A stretch of DNA of 61,699 bases, taken from the NCBI GenBank assembly GCA_003315655.1, contig NIZT01000008.1, positions 1 through 61,699 on the forward strand. Direction: 5' to 3'. The position numbers and the translations under genes were made by a program. Origin of the DNA: Candidatus Methanobinarius endosymbioticus. GTDB lineage: Archaea; Methanobacteriota; Methanobacteria; Methanobacteriales; Methanobacteriaceae. The notes under the pieces were generated by a model. The model ran no database searches. It had not been told where the DNA came from and was given only the letters and a program-made list of their open reading frames with translations. Shown here one piece after another: positions 1-11,300 of this stretch. How positions within the stretch are numbered: position 1 is the stretch's first letter; each line of letters opens with the position of its first letter.

Positions 1-50
1 ATTTTAGTTTATTTTAGTTTATTTTAGTTTATTTTAGTTTATTTTAGTTT
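1..50. repeat. Tandem array of a 10-bp unit
   Basis: Five exact head-to-tail copies of ATTTTAGTTT open the window, so the array may extend to the left. A 9-bp relative (TTAGTTTTA) occurs in tandem at 20722-20785, and looser TTTAGTTT runs lie at 26455-26530. Confidence 0.9.
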
Positions 51-552
51 ATTTTTTATAAATTGGATTCATCTATTAATATAAATCAATTAAGTTAATA
101 AAATTGTATAAAATTATTATTTATAAATTTATTTTAAATTAAAAAATTTATACATAATTTTATATAATGATTTTATACAATTTTATTATAATATACAATA
201 TAATTTACTAATAATTATAAAAAAATTATAATAAAAATTATAAAAATAAATTAAAATAAATGGAAAATATATTAATAAATTATACAGAATTTTTGTTTAT
301 ACATAAACATATAAAAAATATAAAAAAAATAATTATTAGTAAATTTATTTTTTAAGAATTTTATATACATATATAATATAGATAATTATTTCAATAATTC
401 ATTAATTTCAAGAATATAAATAATATATTAAAAATAATAATGACTTGATATTTTTAATATGAGTGATATTTTGATAAATTATGATGTATTTAGAAAATAG
501 ATGTATTTTAAAACTTTTGAGACTTTAGCTGATATAGGAATTAAGGGATCGA
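51..552. other. AT-rich intergenic region with inverted repeats
   Basis: No gene is seen. The stretch is almost pure A/T. Two inverted repeats stand out: 98-119 pairs with 165-186 (22 bp, one mismatch), and 202-218 pairs with 329-345 (17 bp, perfect). In such AT-rich DNA chance pairing is common, so their function is unproven. An AAGGGAT sequence just before position 553 is a plausible ribosome binding site for the next gene. Confidence 0.5.
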
Positions 553-3192
553 ATGAAAAGTATAGAAAAGATTTTTCAAAAGTATGGGGCTAGTGGGGAT
601 GGTTTAACCAAAGAAGAGGTTAATAATCGTCTAGATAAATATGGTAAAAATGAATTAATGGAAGATGAAAAGGATCATCATATTAAGTTATTTATCATGC
701 AATTTGTGGATATTTTAATTGCACTTTTAATAGTAGCTGCAATAGCTGCATTTTTTGTGGGTGAAGTAATAGATTCAATTGTTATTTTAATTGTAGTAAT
801 ATTGAATGCTGTAATTGGTTTCATTCAAGAATATCGTGCAGAAAAAGCTATGGAAAAACTAAAGAGTTTAGTTTCAACAGAAGCTGTTGTAAAGCGTGAT
901 GGGGAATTTGATAGGATTCCTGGCAATGATCTCACCATTGGTGATATTGTTGTAATTGAAGAAGGAGATAAAGTTCCAGCAGATATTATGATGATTGATA
1001 CATCAGATTTGAAGATTGATGAATCTTCTCTTACTGGTGAATCATTACCAATTCTTAAAGATAGTAATAGTGATATTGGAGAAACAAATGATCCTGATAT
1101 TATTTTAAACATTGATAAATCTTCTCATGATGAAAACGTTAGAAAAAGATTTGCTTATATGGATTCTAATGTTATTTCTGGAAGAGGCACGGGTATTGTA
1201 ATTGGTGTTGGTATGGGAACATCTATTGGTAAAATAGCTGAAATGATCCAAGAAGATGATACTGAAACTCCTTTACAAGAAAAAATAGCTAATTTAAGTA
1301 AAACATTAGGATTTATAGCCGTTGTTGTTTGTGTATTTGTATTTGCTTTACAATATTTACAAGGGCATGATCTTGTTTCAACTTTCATGACTGCTGTTTC
1401 TTTAGCTGTAGCTGCTGTACCTGAGGGACTTCCTGCAATACTTACTCTTACTCTTGCTTTAGGTATGCAAAAAATGGCTAAATCTAATGCCGTTGTTAGA
1501 AAACTTTTAGCTGTTGAAACTCTTGGTTCTTGTACAGTTGTTTGTACTGATAAAACAGGAACTTTAACTCTTAATAAAATGACAGTGAGAGATACTAGGT
1601 TTGAAAATGAAGAAAAAGCTCTTGAGATATGTGCATTATGTAATAACTCTAGTATCAAAGATGGAAAGTTAATTGGGGATCCTACTGATGGAGCAGTCAT
1701 GTTATATGGTGAAGATAATAATTATGTAAAGTATGATCTTGAAAAAACATATCCTCGTATTAAAGAAATTCCATTGGATAGTGTAAGAAAAAGAATGACA
1801 ACCATACATCAAAAAACAGATTCTAATAATTCATCAATTGAAAATAATGAAATAAATTGTAGTTCAAATTATGATTCTAATGGTGGAGATGTTTATGCAT
1901 TTACTAAAGGTGCTTCAGAAATAATTTTAGGGCAATGTAAATACATAGATAATAATGGAACTATTGAAGAAATGGATGCTAAAACTAAGGAAAATATCAC
2001 TAATAATATTAGTGAAATGACAAATTCTGCTCTTAGGGTCTTAGCTCTTGGTTATAAAAAAATAGATAAAAAAGATATTGATAATGATATTTTAGATGAT
2101 CCTGATGAAATAGAAAAAGATCTTGTTTATGTAGGTCTAGCTGGAATGATGGATCCTCCTAGACAAGAAGCTAAAGATGCAGTAAGCTCTTGTAAAACTG
2201 CTGGAATAAAAGTAGTAATGATCACTGGGGATCATCAAGCTACAGCAGCAGCTATTGCTAGAAAAATCGGAATTCTAACTGATGGAAAAGTTTTAAATGG
2301 TTCTGATCTTGAAAAAATGAATGATACTGAATTTATGGATTTGGTTGAAGATGTTCAAGTTTATGCTCGGGTATATCCAGAACAAAAGGTAAGAATTGTT
2401 GAAGCTCTTCAAAATCATAAAAATGTTGTTTCAATGACTGGTGATGGAGTAAATGATGCTCCAGCTCTTAAAAAAGCATCTATTGGTGTAGCTATGGGTA
2501 GTGGTACAGATGTTTCCAAAGAATCTTCTGACATGATTATTCAGGATGATAATTTTGCAACCATTGTTCAAGCTATTAAAGGAGGAAGAAAAATATACGA
2601 TAATATTAAACGTTTTGTCAAGTTCCAAGTTTCAACCAATGTTGGAGCTATTTTAACTATAGTTTCTGCTTCAATACTTAGTTTACCTGTTCCGTTTAAC
2701 CCAATTCAAATTCTTTGGATAAATATTATAATGGATGGGCCACCTGCTCAATCTTTAGGTAATGAAGGTGCTGAGGAAAACATAATGCAAAGAGCACCAG
2801 AAAAAGGAAATATATTAACTAAAAATACTCTTATTAGAATTCTTATTTCAGGTATTGTAATGGCTGTTGGTACTTTACTCCTTTATTTCTATGAATTAAG
2901 TTCAACTAGTGGAAATATAAAGGTAGCTACAGCTGTTACATTTACAGTATTTGTAATGTATCAGATATTTAATGCAATTAATAATAGAGCTAATTCAAAA
3001 AAGAAAAATAACTTTTTCTGGATAGCTATACTTGTTTCATTCCTTTTACAATTACTAGTAATTTACTTACCTCAATTACAAGCTATTTTCAGAACAACTG
3101 GTATTGGTATATTTGAATGGATTTTAATAATCGTTGCAGCTGGAACTATTCTTGTTTCTGAAAGAATTGTGAATATATTTTTAGATAAATAA
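553..3192 (+). CDS. Calcium-type cation-transporting P-type ATPase
   Basis: This 879-residue protein has the complete layout of a P2-type (SERCA/PMCA-like) ATPase that uses ATP to move Ca2+ or a related cation across the membrane. An N-terminal cation-ATPase domain is followed by two membrane helices, an actuator domain with TGES, the M4 motif PEGLPA expected for calcium pumps, the phosphorylation motif DKTGT (Asp333), the nucleotide-binding KGA, the hinge TGDGVNDAP, and C-terminal helices. The length is normal for the family. An Asn/Ser-rich insertion sits at about residues 417-448 in the nucleotide-binding domain, before KGA; it looks like AT-driven low complexity in a surface loop. The frame is clean over 2.6 kb, unlike many neighbours. 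The exact ion is inferred from the family. Confidence 0.93.
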   Translation: MKSIEKIFQKYGASGDGLTKEEVNNRLDKYGKNELMEDEKDHHIKLFIMQFVDILIALLIVAAIAAFFVGEVIDSIVILIVVILNAVIGFIQEYRAEKAMEKLKSLVSTEAVVKRDGEFDRIPGNDLTIGDIVVIEEGDKVPADIMMIDTSDLKIDESSLTGESLPILKDSNSDIGETNDPDIILNIDKSSHDENVRKRFAYMDSNVISGRGTGIVIGVGMGTSIGKIAEMIQEDDTETPLQEKIANLSKTLGFIAVVVCVFVFALQYLQGHDLVSTFMTAVSLAVAAVPEGLPAILTLTLALGMQKMAKSNAVVRKLLAVETLGSCTVVCTDKTGTLTLNKMTVRDTRFENEEKALEICALCNNSSIKDGKLIGDPTDGAVMLYGEDNNYVKYDLEKTYPRIKEIPLDSVRKRMTTIHQKTDSNNSSIENNEINCSSNYDSNGGDVYAFTKGASEIILGQCKYIDNNGTIEEMDAKTKENITNNISEMTNSALRVLALGYKKIDKKDIDNDILDDPDEIEKDLVYVGLAGMMDPPRQEAKDAVSSCKTAGIKVVMITGDHQATAAAIARKIGILTDGKVLNGSDLEKMNDTEFMDLVEDVQVYARVYPEQKVRIVEALQNHKNVVSMTGDGVNDAPALKKASIGVAMGSGTDVSKESSDMIIQDDNFATIVQAIKGGRKIYDNIKRFVKFQVSTNVGAILTIVSASILSLPVPFNPIQILWINIIMDGPPAQSLGNEGAEENIMQRAPEKGNILTKNTLIRILISGIVMAVGTLLLYFYELSSTSGNIKVATAVTFTVFVMYQIFNAINNRANSKKKNNFFWIAILVSFLLQLLVIYLPQLQAIFRTTGIGIFEWILIIVAAGTILVSERIVNIFLDK

Positions 3193-3309
3193 AATTTTTA
3201 GATAAATACTCAATAAATTAATCATATTAAATAATAAAAGATTAAATTAAAGATAATATCTTAAAATTAGTATCTTAATATTATATAATAAAATATTATG
3301 GAGAATAAT

Positions 3310-4154
3310 ATGAATAATAAATTTAAAGATTCATTAAAGATTTTTTTAATGGGTGAAACAAAAGATTCTATTAATATAATTAAATTTTTAAAATAAGAAT
3401 TTAATTTATTTGATATTCCTCCTTATATTTTAACTACAACGGTCACTGATTACGGAGGAAATTTAGCTAAACAATCTGGATCTGATGAAATAATATCTAT
3501 GCCCTTATCAAAAGATGAAATTGTAGATATATTATTAAATAATCAACAAAATAATCAAAATTTCTCTGAAGATTCATTTAATCTATTGATAGATGCAACA
3601 CATCCTTTTGCAGCTAATGCAACATCAACAGCTATTGAAGCAGTGAAAATAGCTGATATTAAATATATTAGATTTGAACGACCTAGTTTTGATTATTCGG
3701 ATTATGATAATATACATTCTACAGATTCTTTTGAGAAAGTAGAGAAATATTATATTCTAGTTTTAAAGAAAAAAATATTCTTCATTTAGCTGGTGTAAAC
3801 ACTATCGAAAAAGTCTTAAATTCAAGTCAAATACCTTTAGAAAAGTTTTTTGTTAGAGTGCTTCTAGTTATATCTTCTATTGAAAAATGTAATTCATTAA
3901 GAGTTTTCGGTGAAAATATCATTGCAATGCAAGGTATATTTTCAAAAAATTTCAATAAATCTTCGATGAAAGAAATCAATACATAGGTTATTGTTATTAA
4001 AGAAAGTGGGGATACTGGTGGAATTTCTTCAAAAATAGATGCAGTTAATTAATTAGGAATAGATATTATATTAGTTACTAGACCAAAAATTAAACAATTA
4101 AAAGAAGAATATATTGTTAATACAATATCTCAATTAGAATATATTTTAAAATAA
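3310..4154 (+). pseudogene. cbiJ: Cobalt-precorrin-6A reductase (CbiJ/CobK), degraded
   Basis: The conserved DATHPFA block followed by a YIRFERP-like segment (ORF 3499-3789), and a C-terminal KESGDTGG followed downstream by VTRP, identify a precorrin-6A reductase of the anaerobic cobalamin pathway. The gene is dead. There is an in-frame TAA at 3394, where the protein continues sensibly on the other side. A frameshift near 3770 moves the HLAGVNTIEKVLN segment to another frame, and two further nonsense codons lie in the C-terminal third. The remains keep recognisable order and near full length, so inactivation looks fairly recent. In living relatives the enzyme reduces a corrin ring intermediate with NAD(P)H. 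Loss would block de novo cobamide synthesis unless a copy exists elsewhere. Confidence 0.85.
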
Positions 4155-5623
4155 GTATTTTATTTTAATTCTTATATTTTTATTAATATATATTATTTTA
4201 TGTATTTTATTTTAATATTTACTTTATTTATTCTATTTTATAATTTTTATTTTACTATTCTATATTTTTTTATATTTAAAGAAATATTATTTTATATTAT
4301 TTTTATTAGTATATGTCAACGACTCTACTTTTATTATTAATTTTGTTAATTAAAGTTATTTTTAGAGTAAATATAATATATTTCAATAACTTTTACTAGG
4401 GAGGTTTTATTATATTTATTATATTTGTCTGATAAATTATCGGTCTAACATTAATTTTCATTGTTTATGATAGATAATAAACTTATAATATATGAAAGTG
4501 TTATTTATAAGTTCTAAAATTATAAATTCTACACTAATTTAAAATTATGATAATCTATTTAAAAATATCTTTGAAAATATTTAAAAATATTTAAAAATAA
4601 TTTCTAATATAGTTTATAATATAGGAATATTATAATTATAAAATTAGTTTTAATTAATAAAATTAGTGTATATTATTAATAATAAAATAAGTATAAAAAT
4701 AAAAAGAACATCAATAAGATCTACTTTTTATTTTTGGGTGTTTGATTGAATCCGCCTTACAATCTACAACCGATAAATCACATATTAAAATTGTAAAGTG
4801 ATGATGACAAATAACTCTTACAAATTTGTCTATTTACAAATTTTAACATATATGTAATTTAACTTCACTTCAACTATTAATTGTGTATGATATATAAAGG
4901 TTTTGTTTCAATTCCCGAAAAAACCTCACATTTGAGCTTTTTTTAGGAAATAAAGACGTTTTAAAAGGAATTGGATTAACTGTGCAATGATCTCATTGAT
5001 CGATAGTTTATTTCCGTGGAATAAGCACAAATATAGCTTATTTTATTAAAATGGCCCTTATCATGGCCTTTTCCAATAACAAAATATCTCTTATAAATGT
5101 TTAGTTAAATAATTTTTTCAGTTTTATATCTAAAATCTCTTTTACTATTTTATTTTACAAAAATAAGATTATTTTGCCTCTTTTTCCATTTTTGATTGGT
5201 TTATATTCTTTTTTAAAAATAGTTCATATTTTTTATATTTTTCATAATTTTGCATATATTTCTTTTTTCATTTCATTGTTTTTTATTATTTTGTTTAATC
5301 TTTTCAGTTTTTTCTATTATCAAATAATTGATATTCTTTTTAAACTTTTTTAAAACAATAAATATTTTTTAAATAATAATCTTAAAATTATTATTTATTT
5401 AATATACATAAAAAGAAAAATAGGTTTTTATGCAAAATAACAAATAATTACAATTATTTGTTTTGTTAAAATAATTTTTTTTAATTGTTGAATAAGAAAT
5501 AAAAAATATATTTAGTATTTAAAATATAAATGATAATAGATAAATCTATCATTTTTTCAATCTTAATAAATAAGATCTAATTATTGATATTAAAAGCAAA
5601 TAACTATTAATTTTGATATTAAA
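4155..5623. other. Long intergenic region without an intact gene
   Basis: No coding frame of note is visible over about 1.5 kb. The part from about 4730 to 5080 is richer in G and C than its surroundings and carries the hairpin cluster listed separately. The part from 5100 to 5600 is T-rich on this strand. Its reverse complement reads as short Lys/Asn-rich fragments broken by stops, which could be the remains of a gene but cannot be assigned. Confidence 0.5.
4898..5068. other. Cluster of consecutive hairpins, possible non-coding RNA or element remnant
   Basis: Five stems follow one another. AGGTTTT at 4898-4904 pairs with 4920-4926. CTCA at 4925-4928 pairs with TGAG at 4933-4936, followed by seven T (terminator-like on the plus strand). 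GGAAATAAA at 4946-4954 pairs with 5007-5015 and encloses a tight CAATGA/TCATTG hairpin at 4985-4998. AATAAGC at 5020-5026 pairs with 5036-5042. GGCC at 5053-5056 pairs with 5065-5068. The block is GC-rich for this genome. I do not recognise an RNA family. Confidence 0.35.
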
Positions 5624-5934
5624 TTAACTTGACATTTTTAAACCTATTATTCCTCCAACAACTAATATTATACAACATATTCTAATAAAAGATTTTGTTT
5701 CTCCTAAAAAAAAACCATTTCTACAACAGTTACTCCAACTGCACCAAGAGCTGTCCATATTGCATAAGCAGTTCCTATAGGCATGTCTTTTAATGCGATG
5801 GATAAAAAGAATACACTTCCAATCATTATTACAATAGTCAATATTGTCATTAAAACATTTTTAAAGCCTTCTGAGAATTTAAGAGATATAGCCCACCCAA
5901 TTTTTACTATTATTAAATATATCCATGGATTCAT
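5624..5934 (-). pseudogene. Small multidrug resistance family transporter (SugE/Gdx-like), broken
   Basis: The translation resembles the SugE/Gdx branch of the SMR family: an N-terminal GWAISLKFSEGF segment and the signature MPIGTAYAIWTALGAVG. Such proteins are about 105 residues with four helices and export guanidinium or quaternary cations by proton exchange. Two lesions are seen. First, a run of nine A (5706-5714, plus strand) is one base short, so translation stops at 5704. With one more base the frame continues through GETKSF and ends in VVGGIIGLKMSS at 5624, an exact SMR ending. Second, the first helix lacks about three residues where the family has the essential glutamate (expected before VGWA; here VKIGWA). 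Loss of that residue would abolish transport even if the frameshift were corrected. Confidence 0.8.
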
Positions 5935-6256
5935 ATTCTTATATTTAGATTTATAATTATATAAAACTATATTGTATCTATAACAAATTTTGGGTATATA
6001 TAAATTGTCACAATATACTCATAATATACTAAATAATTATAATATTATAATATTAATAATATAATTACAATAAATATCTATACAATAAATATCTAATATT
6101 GAAATCATTAATATATTTTGATGATGAATAGAATGGTATTTATTAATTACAAGAGTATTGAACAGTTTATCTATAACTATTTATAATAGTTTCAATTAAA
6201 TTTATAATATATTAATTGTTATTTATTTTCTATATATCTTATATGTGAGTTTTTTC
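5935..6256. other. AT-rich intergenic region
   Basis: This spacer lies between the divergent transporter and acetyltransferase remnants. I see no gene or convincing RNA. Confidence 0.5.
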
Positions 6257-6715
6257 ATGATAATTAGATAATTTCGTCCTATAGATCTTCATCGAGTTTA
6301 TGAAATAGAAGAGATGTCATTTCCAGAGTTTTATGAAATCGAAGTACTCAAACAACTATTTGATTTTAGTGCAGAGTTTTCAGTAGCTCAATCAGAAAAT
6401 TATATAGTATGGTATATAATTTTTTGGATCGTAAAAGAAAATAGGGGGCATATTGTTTCATTAGCTGTTGATGAAGAGTATAAAAGACAAAGAATTGGTT
6501 CTAAATTAATCAATACAGCTATCGCTACATTTTTAAAATTCAATATTTTTAATGTTACATTAGAATTAAGAACTGAAAATAAAGGAGCTTTAGATTTCTA
6601 TCAATTAATTGATTTTAAATTAGACAGAACAGTATCAAATTATTATGAAGATGATACAGATGTTTTTAAAATGTCTTTCAATTTTTCTGATCTTAAAGAA
6701 GATTCAAAAATTTAA
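6257..6715 (+). pseudogene. rimI: RimI-type ribosomal-protein-alanine N-acetyltransferase, inactivated
   Basis: From ATG 6257 the frame reads MIIR, then TAA at 6269, then FRPIDLHRVYEIEEMSFPE and a GNAT-fold body to 6715. The continuity of family-like sequence across codon 5 shows a nonsense change (probably GAA to TAA). Translation could restart at the ATG at 6314, giving 133 residues without the first strand. The acetyl-CoA loop is also altered: the usual Arg-x-x-Gly-x-Gly/Ala reads KRQRIGS, with the first glycine replaced by arginine. RimI enzymes acetylate N-terminal residues of ribosomal and other proteins, and archaeal forms act broadly. Both lesions argue for loss of function. Confidence 0.8.
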
Positions 6716-7184
6716 TTAAAAATAAAATTATATTTAATTAATTATCAATTAATAATTTAACAATATTTAACAACTATTTTAATTTCAAGTCTAATTTCTA
6801 AATTTTTAATATAATTTTTTTATAGTTTTTTATATTTTTTTATAAATTTTTACAATAATTATGTAAATTATTATTAAACAATTTTAAAATTTTTTTAACA
6901 ATATTTTAATAGATTTTAGATTCCTTTTATCTATTTTTATAGTATGATTTTTTAATATTTTTATAGCTATAATTTTTTAATACTATCTCAATATATGAGT
7001 GACTTAAATTAAATCAAGTGCAAAACTATTTTAATTATATTGAAAATAAATAATATAGAGATATGTAATGTAAAATAATATTTATTAAAAAATTATTATT
7101 AAAGAAATATATTTTAAGAGAATAACATTTTAAAAGAATATTAATTAAGTTAAAGTTATAACTATCTTCAAATATGGTGATTTA
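6716..7184. other. AT-rich spacer before carA
   Basis: No gene is seen. The region should hold the promoter of the carAB operon. GGTGAT at about 7174-7179, just upstream of ATG 7185, is the ribosome binding site. I see no clear operator. Confidence 0.5.
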
Positions 7185-8291
7185 ATGGGAAAAGGATCCA
7201 AACCAAATGATAATTCTACAGCAAAGATTGCTTTAGAAGATGGAACTATAATTAAAGGGGAATGTTTCGGTCATGAAACAACTGCCACAGGGGAGATTGT
7301 TTTCAGTACTGGAATGACTGGATATGTTGAGGGATTAACAGACCCTTCTTTTAAAGGGCAAATTATGATGTCGACTTATCCTCTTCAAGGAAATTATGGT
7401 GTAAGTGAAAAATGGTATCAATCTGGAAAAATTCAAGTAGAAGGATATATTGTAAGAGAAGTTTGTAAAGAACCTTCTATGTATTCTTCTCAAAAAACAT
7501 TGGATGAATTTTTAAGAGAATATAAAATTCCTGGAATTAGTGGAATAGATACTAGGGATTTAACTATAAAGATTCGTGAAAAAGGAGCTATGAAATGTGC
7601 AATGTCTACTGAAGAAATTGATGATAGTGAACTTATAGCTCAAGCAAAGAATCAATTAAGTATTGTTGATATGGATTTAGTTCCACAAGTTTCAACAAAA
7701 GAAACTATTATTTTCGGAGAAGACTATAAACAAAAGGCAGCTATTATTGATTGTGGTGTTAAAAAGAATATTATTAATGGTTTTTTGGAAAGAGGTATTG
7801 GAGTAGCTCTTTTCCCCTATGATACAGACTATAAAACAATATTGGATTATGATGTGAATGGTTTGATGACTTCTTGTGGACCTGGAAATCCAGAAAAAGT
7901 TACTGAAACAATAGATACTATTCAAAAAATATCTAATAGGCTTCCTATTTCTGGAATATGCATGGGTCAGCAAATTATAGCTAAATCATTTGGAGCTAAA
8001 ATATATAAAATGAAATTTGGTCACAGAGGAGCTAATCAACCAGTTAAAGATCTTGAATCTGGTAAAGTTTTCATAACCTCTCAAAATCATGGTTTTAGTA
8101 TTGGCACTGAATCATTAAATGATACTCCATTGAATTTAACTCAAATAAATCTTAATGATCATACTCCTGAGGGATTTTCGCATGAAGAATTACCTCTTCA
8201 TTGTGTACAATATCACCCTGAAGCTGGACCTGGTCCAAATGATACTAGCTTTATATTTGATGAATTCAAACAAATGATGGACGAATATTAA
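7185..8291 (+). CDS. carA: Carbamoyl-phosphate synthase small (glutaminase) subunit
   Basis: This 368-residue protein has the N-terminal CPSase small-subunit domain (roughly residues 10-145) and a C-terminal class I glutamine amidotransferase domain. The nucleophile is Cys259 in GICMGQQ; the family usually has GICLGHQ, a mild variation. The His/Glu pair lies in [10 protein letters not shown] near the C terminus, and SQNHGF is also present. It releases ammonia from glutamine and passes it to CarB for carbamoyl phosphate, feeding pyrimidine and arginine synthesis. A GGTGAT ribosome binding site precedes the start. carB follows after 17 bp, so they form an operon. Confidence 0.96.
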   Translation: MGKGSKPNDNSTAKIALEDGTIIKGECFGHETTATGEIVFSTGMTGYVEGLTDPSFKGQIMMSTYPLQGNYGVSEKWYQSGKIQVEGYIVREVCKEPSMYSSQKTLDEFLREYKIPGISGIDTRDLTIKIREKGAMKCAMSTEEIDDSELIAQAKNQLSIVDMDLVPQVSTKETIIFGEDYKQKAAIIDCGVKKNIINGFLERGIGVALFPYDTDYKTILDYDVNGLMTSCGPGNPEKVTETIDTIQKISNRLPISGICMGQQIIAKSFGAKIYKMKFGHRGANQPVKDLESGKVFITSQNHGFSIGTESLNDTPLNLTQINLNDHTPEGFSHEELPLHCVQYHPEAGPGPNDTSFIFDEFKQMMDEY

Positions 8292-8308
8292 TTAAATGAG
8301 GATTATAG

Positions 8309-11300
8309 ATGCCAATTGATAAGGATATAAAAAAAGTACTTATTATCGGTTCAGGACCGATTCAAATAGGGCAAGCGGCAGAATTTGATTATTCTGGATC
8401 TCAAGCTTGTAAATCAATAAAAGAAGAGGGTATTGAAACTGTACTTGTTAACAGTAACCCCGCTACTATTCAAACAGACATGGATATGGCTGATAAAGTT
8501 TATGTAGAACCTCTTACTCCTGAAATCGTAGGAAAAATCGTTGAAAAAGAACAAGTTGATGCTATTTTACCTACTATGGGTGGACAAACTGGATTAAATA
8601 TAACTACTGGTTTAGATGAAATAGGAGCTTTAGATGGAATAAAAGTGATTGGTTCTCCAGTACAAACTATAAAAGATGTAGAAGATAGAGATCTTTTCGG
8701 AAACTTCATGAAAAAGTTAAATGAGTCAATTCCTAAGTGCAGGGCTGTTGAATCAATAGATGAAGCTTTAGAAGCTGTTGAAAACATTGGATATCCTGTG
8801 ATTGTAAGGCCTGCTTTTACATTAGGAGGTACTGGTGGAGGAGTAGCCACAAACAAAGAAGAACTTATTGAAATTGCTTCTCATGGATTAGATATGAGTT
8901 TCATTGGTCAAGTTCTTATTGATGAATCTGTTCTTGGTTGGAAAGAATTTGAATATGAAGTCATGAGAGATAAAAATGATACTTGTATTATCATTTGTAG
9001 TATGGAAAATATTGATCCAATGGGAATACACACTGGAGAAAGTGTGGTAGTAGCTCCTGCTCAAAATTTAAATGATATTGAAGCTCAAAAATTACGGGAT
9101 GCTTCTATTAAAATTATTAGATCATTAGGTATTGAAGGTGGATGTAATATCCAATTTGCAGTTAATCCTGAAACAAGCGAATATAAAGTTATTGAAGTTA
9201 ATCCAAGGGTAAGTAGAAGTAGTGCTTTAGCATCTAAAGCTACTGGTTATCCTATAGCAAAAATATCCTCAAAAATAGCTATTGGAATGACTCTTGATGA
9301 AATCCAAAATGATATTACAAAAGAAACACCTGCATCATTTGAACCAACTATTGATTATGTAGTATCAAAAGTTCCTAGATGGCCATTTGATAAATTTAAA
9401 GGAATTAATCGTAAAATTGGCGTTCAAATGAAATCTACTGGTGAGGTAATGTCTATTGGAAGAACCATAGAAGAAGCATTACATAAAACGATTCGTTCCC
9501 TTGATATTGGGTATTCTGGTTTTGAAGAAGTGGATTTCAGTAAAGATGATTTGAAAAATCCTACTGATGAAAGATTATTCCAGGTATATGCTGCTCTTAA
9601 AATGAGAATGCCTGTGAATCAAATTCATAAACTCACTAATATTGATACATTTTTCCTCAATAAAATTAGAAAAATTGTTGATTTTGAAGAAAATGTTACT
9701 AAAGATTCATTGAAAGATGAAGAGATATTTTTAGAAGCTAAAAAAATGGGCTTTTCAAATAAAACACTGGCTGACTTAGCTAATATAAGTGAAATAGAAG
9801 TTAAAAAAATAGCTAATGAACATGATATTAAACCATCTTATAAAATGGTGGATACTTGTGCAGCTGAATTTGAGGCTAAAACTCCATATTATTATAGTAG
9901 TTATGATGGAGGGGATGAACTTAAAGTTTCTGATAACCGTAAAATTGTAATTCTTGGTGCAGGTCCTATTAGAATTGGTCAAGGTATTGAGTTTGATTAT
10001 TGTTGTGTTCATTCTAGCTTAGCTTTAAAAGAAGAAGGAATTGAAACTATAATAATTAATAATAATCCTGAAACTGTTAGTACCGATTATGATATTTCGG
10101 ATAAACTCTTTTTCGAACCATTAACTTTTGAAGATGTAATGGCTATTATTGAAAAAGAAAACCCTGAAGGAATGATAGTTCAATTTGGTGGACAAACTTC
10201 CATTAACTTGGCTGTTCCTTTGGCTAATGCAGGAGTAAAAATACTTGGAACTCCTTATGAAAGTATTGATAGGGTAGAAGATCGTGAAAGATTTACTGAA
10301 GTATTGAATAAACTTAAGATTCCTCAAGCACCTTATGGATTAGCTATGTCTTTTGATGATGCTAGAGAAGCAGCTAAAAAGATTGGATTTCCAGTATTGG
10401 TCCGTCCATCATATGTTATTGGTGGAAGAGCAATGGAAATTGTTTATGATGATTATGATCTTAAGGAATATATGGAAGAAGCTGTAAGAGTTTCGCCTGA
10501 ACATCCTATTCTTGTAGATAAATTTTTAGAAGGAGCTACAGAAGTTGACGTAGACATTTTGTGTGATGGAGAAGATGTATTTATAGGTGGAATCATGGAA
10601 CATATTGAAGAAGCAGGTATCCATTCTGGTGATTCTGCTTGTGTAATACCTCCTCAAACTATTCCTGAAAATGTTCTTGCAACTATCCGTGATTATTCTC
10701 GTAAATTAGCTATTGAGTTAGATGTTATTGGTTTGATGAATATACAATATGCTGTAAAGCTTGATGAAGAAGAGAATGGTCAAAAAGGTAAAGTATATAT
10801 CATTGAAGCAAACCCAAGAGCTAGTAGAACTATTCCATTTGTTAGTAAAGCTATTGGCCAACCTTTAGCTAAAATAGCTTCTCAATTAATAATTGGTAAA
10901 AAATTAAAAGACTTTGGTTTAATTGATGATATAAAAATAGATCATGTAGCAGTTAAAGAATCTGTTTTTCCATTTTTAAAACTTCCTGAAGCTGATGCAG
11001 TACTTGGTCCAGAAATGAAATCTACTGGAGAAAGTATGGGTATTGATGAAAACTTTGGAATGGCTTTTTATAAATCACAACTTTCAGCTAACATGGATTT
11101 ACCAAAAGAAGGCACTATTTTCATCAGTGTAAAAGAAGAAGATAAATCAAAAATACACGATATTGTTGAAAAAGCAACTAATTTAGGTTTCAAATTAATA
11201 GCTACTCCTGGAACAGCAAAAACAGTAGATGATGTAAAAATTGAAGAAATCAGTAAAATTAGTCAGGATTCTCCTAATGTCAGCGATAAAATCTTATCTA

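Noticed and set aside
1155-1700. 181-codon open frame antisense to the P-ATPase
   Set aside because: It lies opposite an intact, motif-rich gene and its sequence has no family-like features; it is a shadow frame.
4797-4860. GTGATGATGA resembling a C box of a C/D guide RNA
   Set aside because: No D box (CTGA) follows at a suitable distance, and there are no D'/C' boxes.
4905-4914. GTTTCAATTC (reverse GAATTGAAAC), like the end of some CRISPR repeats; also at 55311-55320
   Set aside because: Only isolated copies exist, with no shared longer repeat, no regular spacing and no cas genes.
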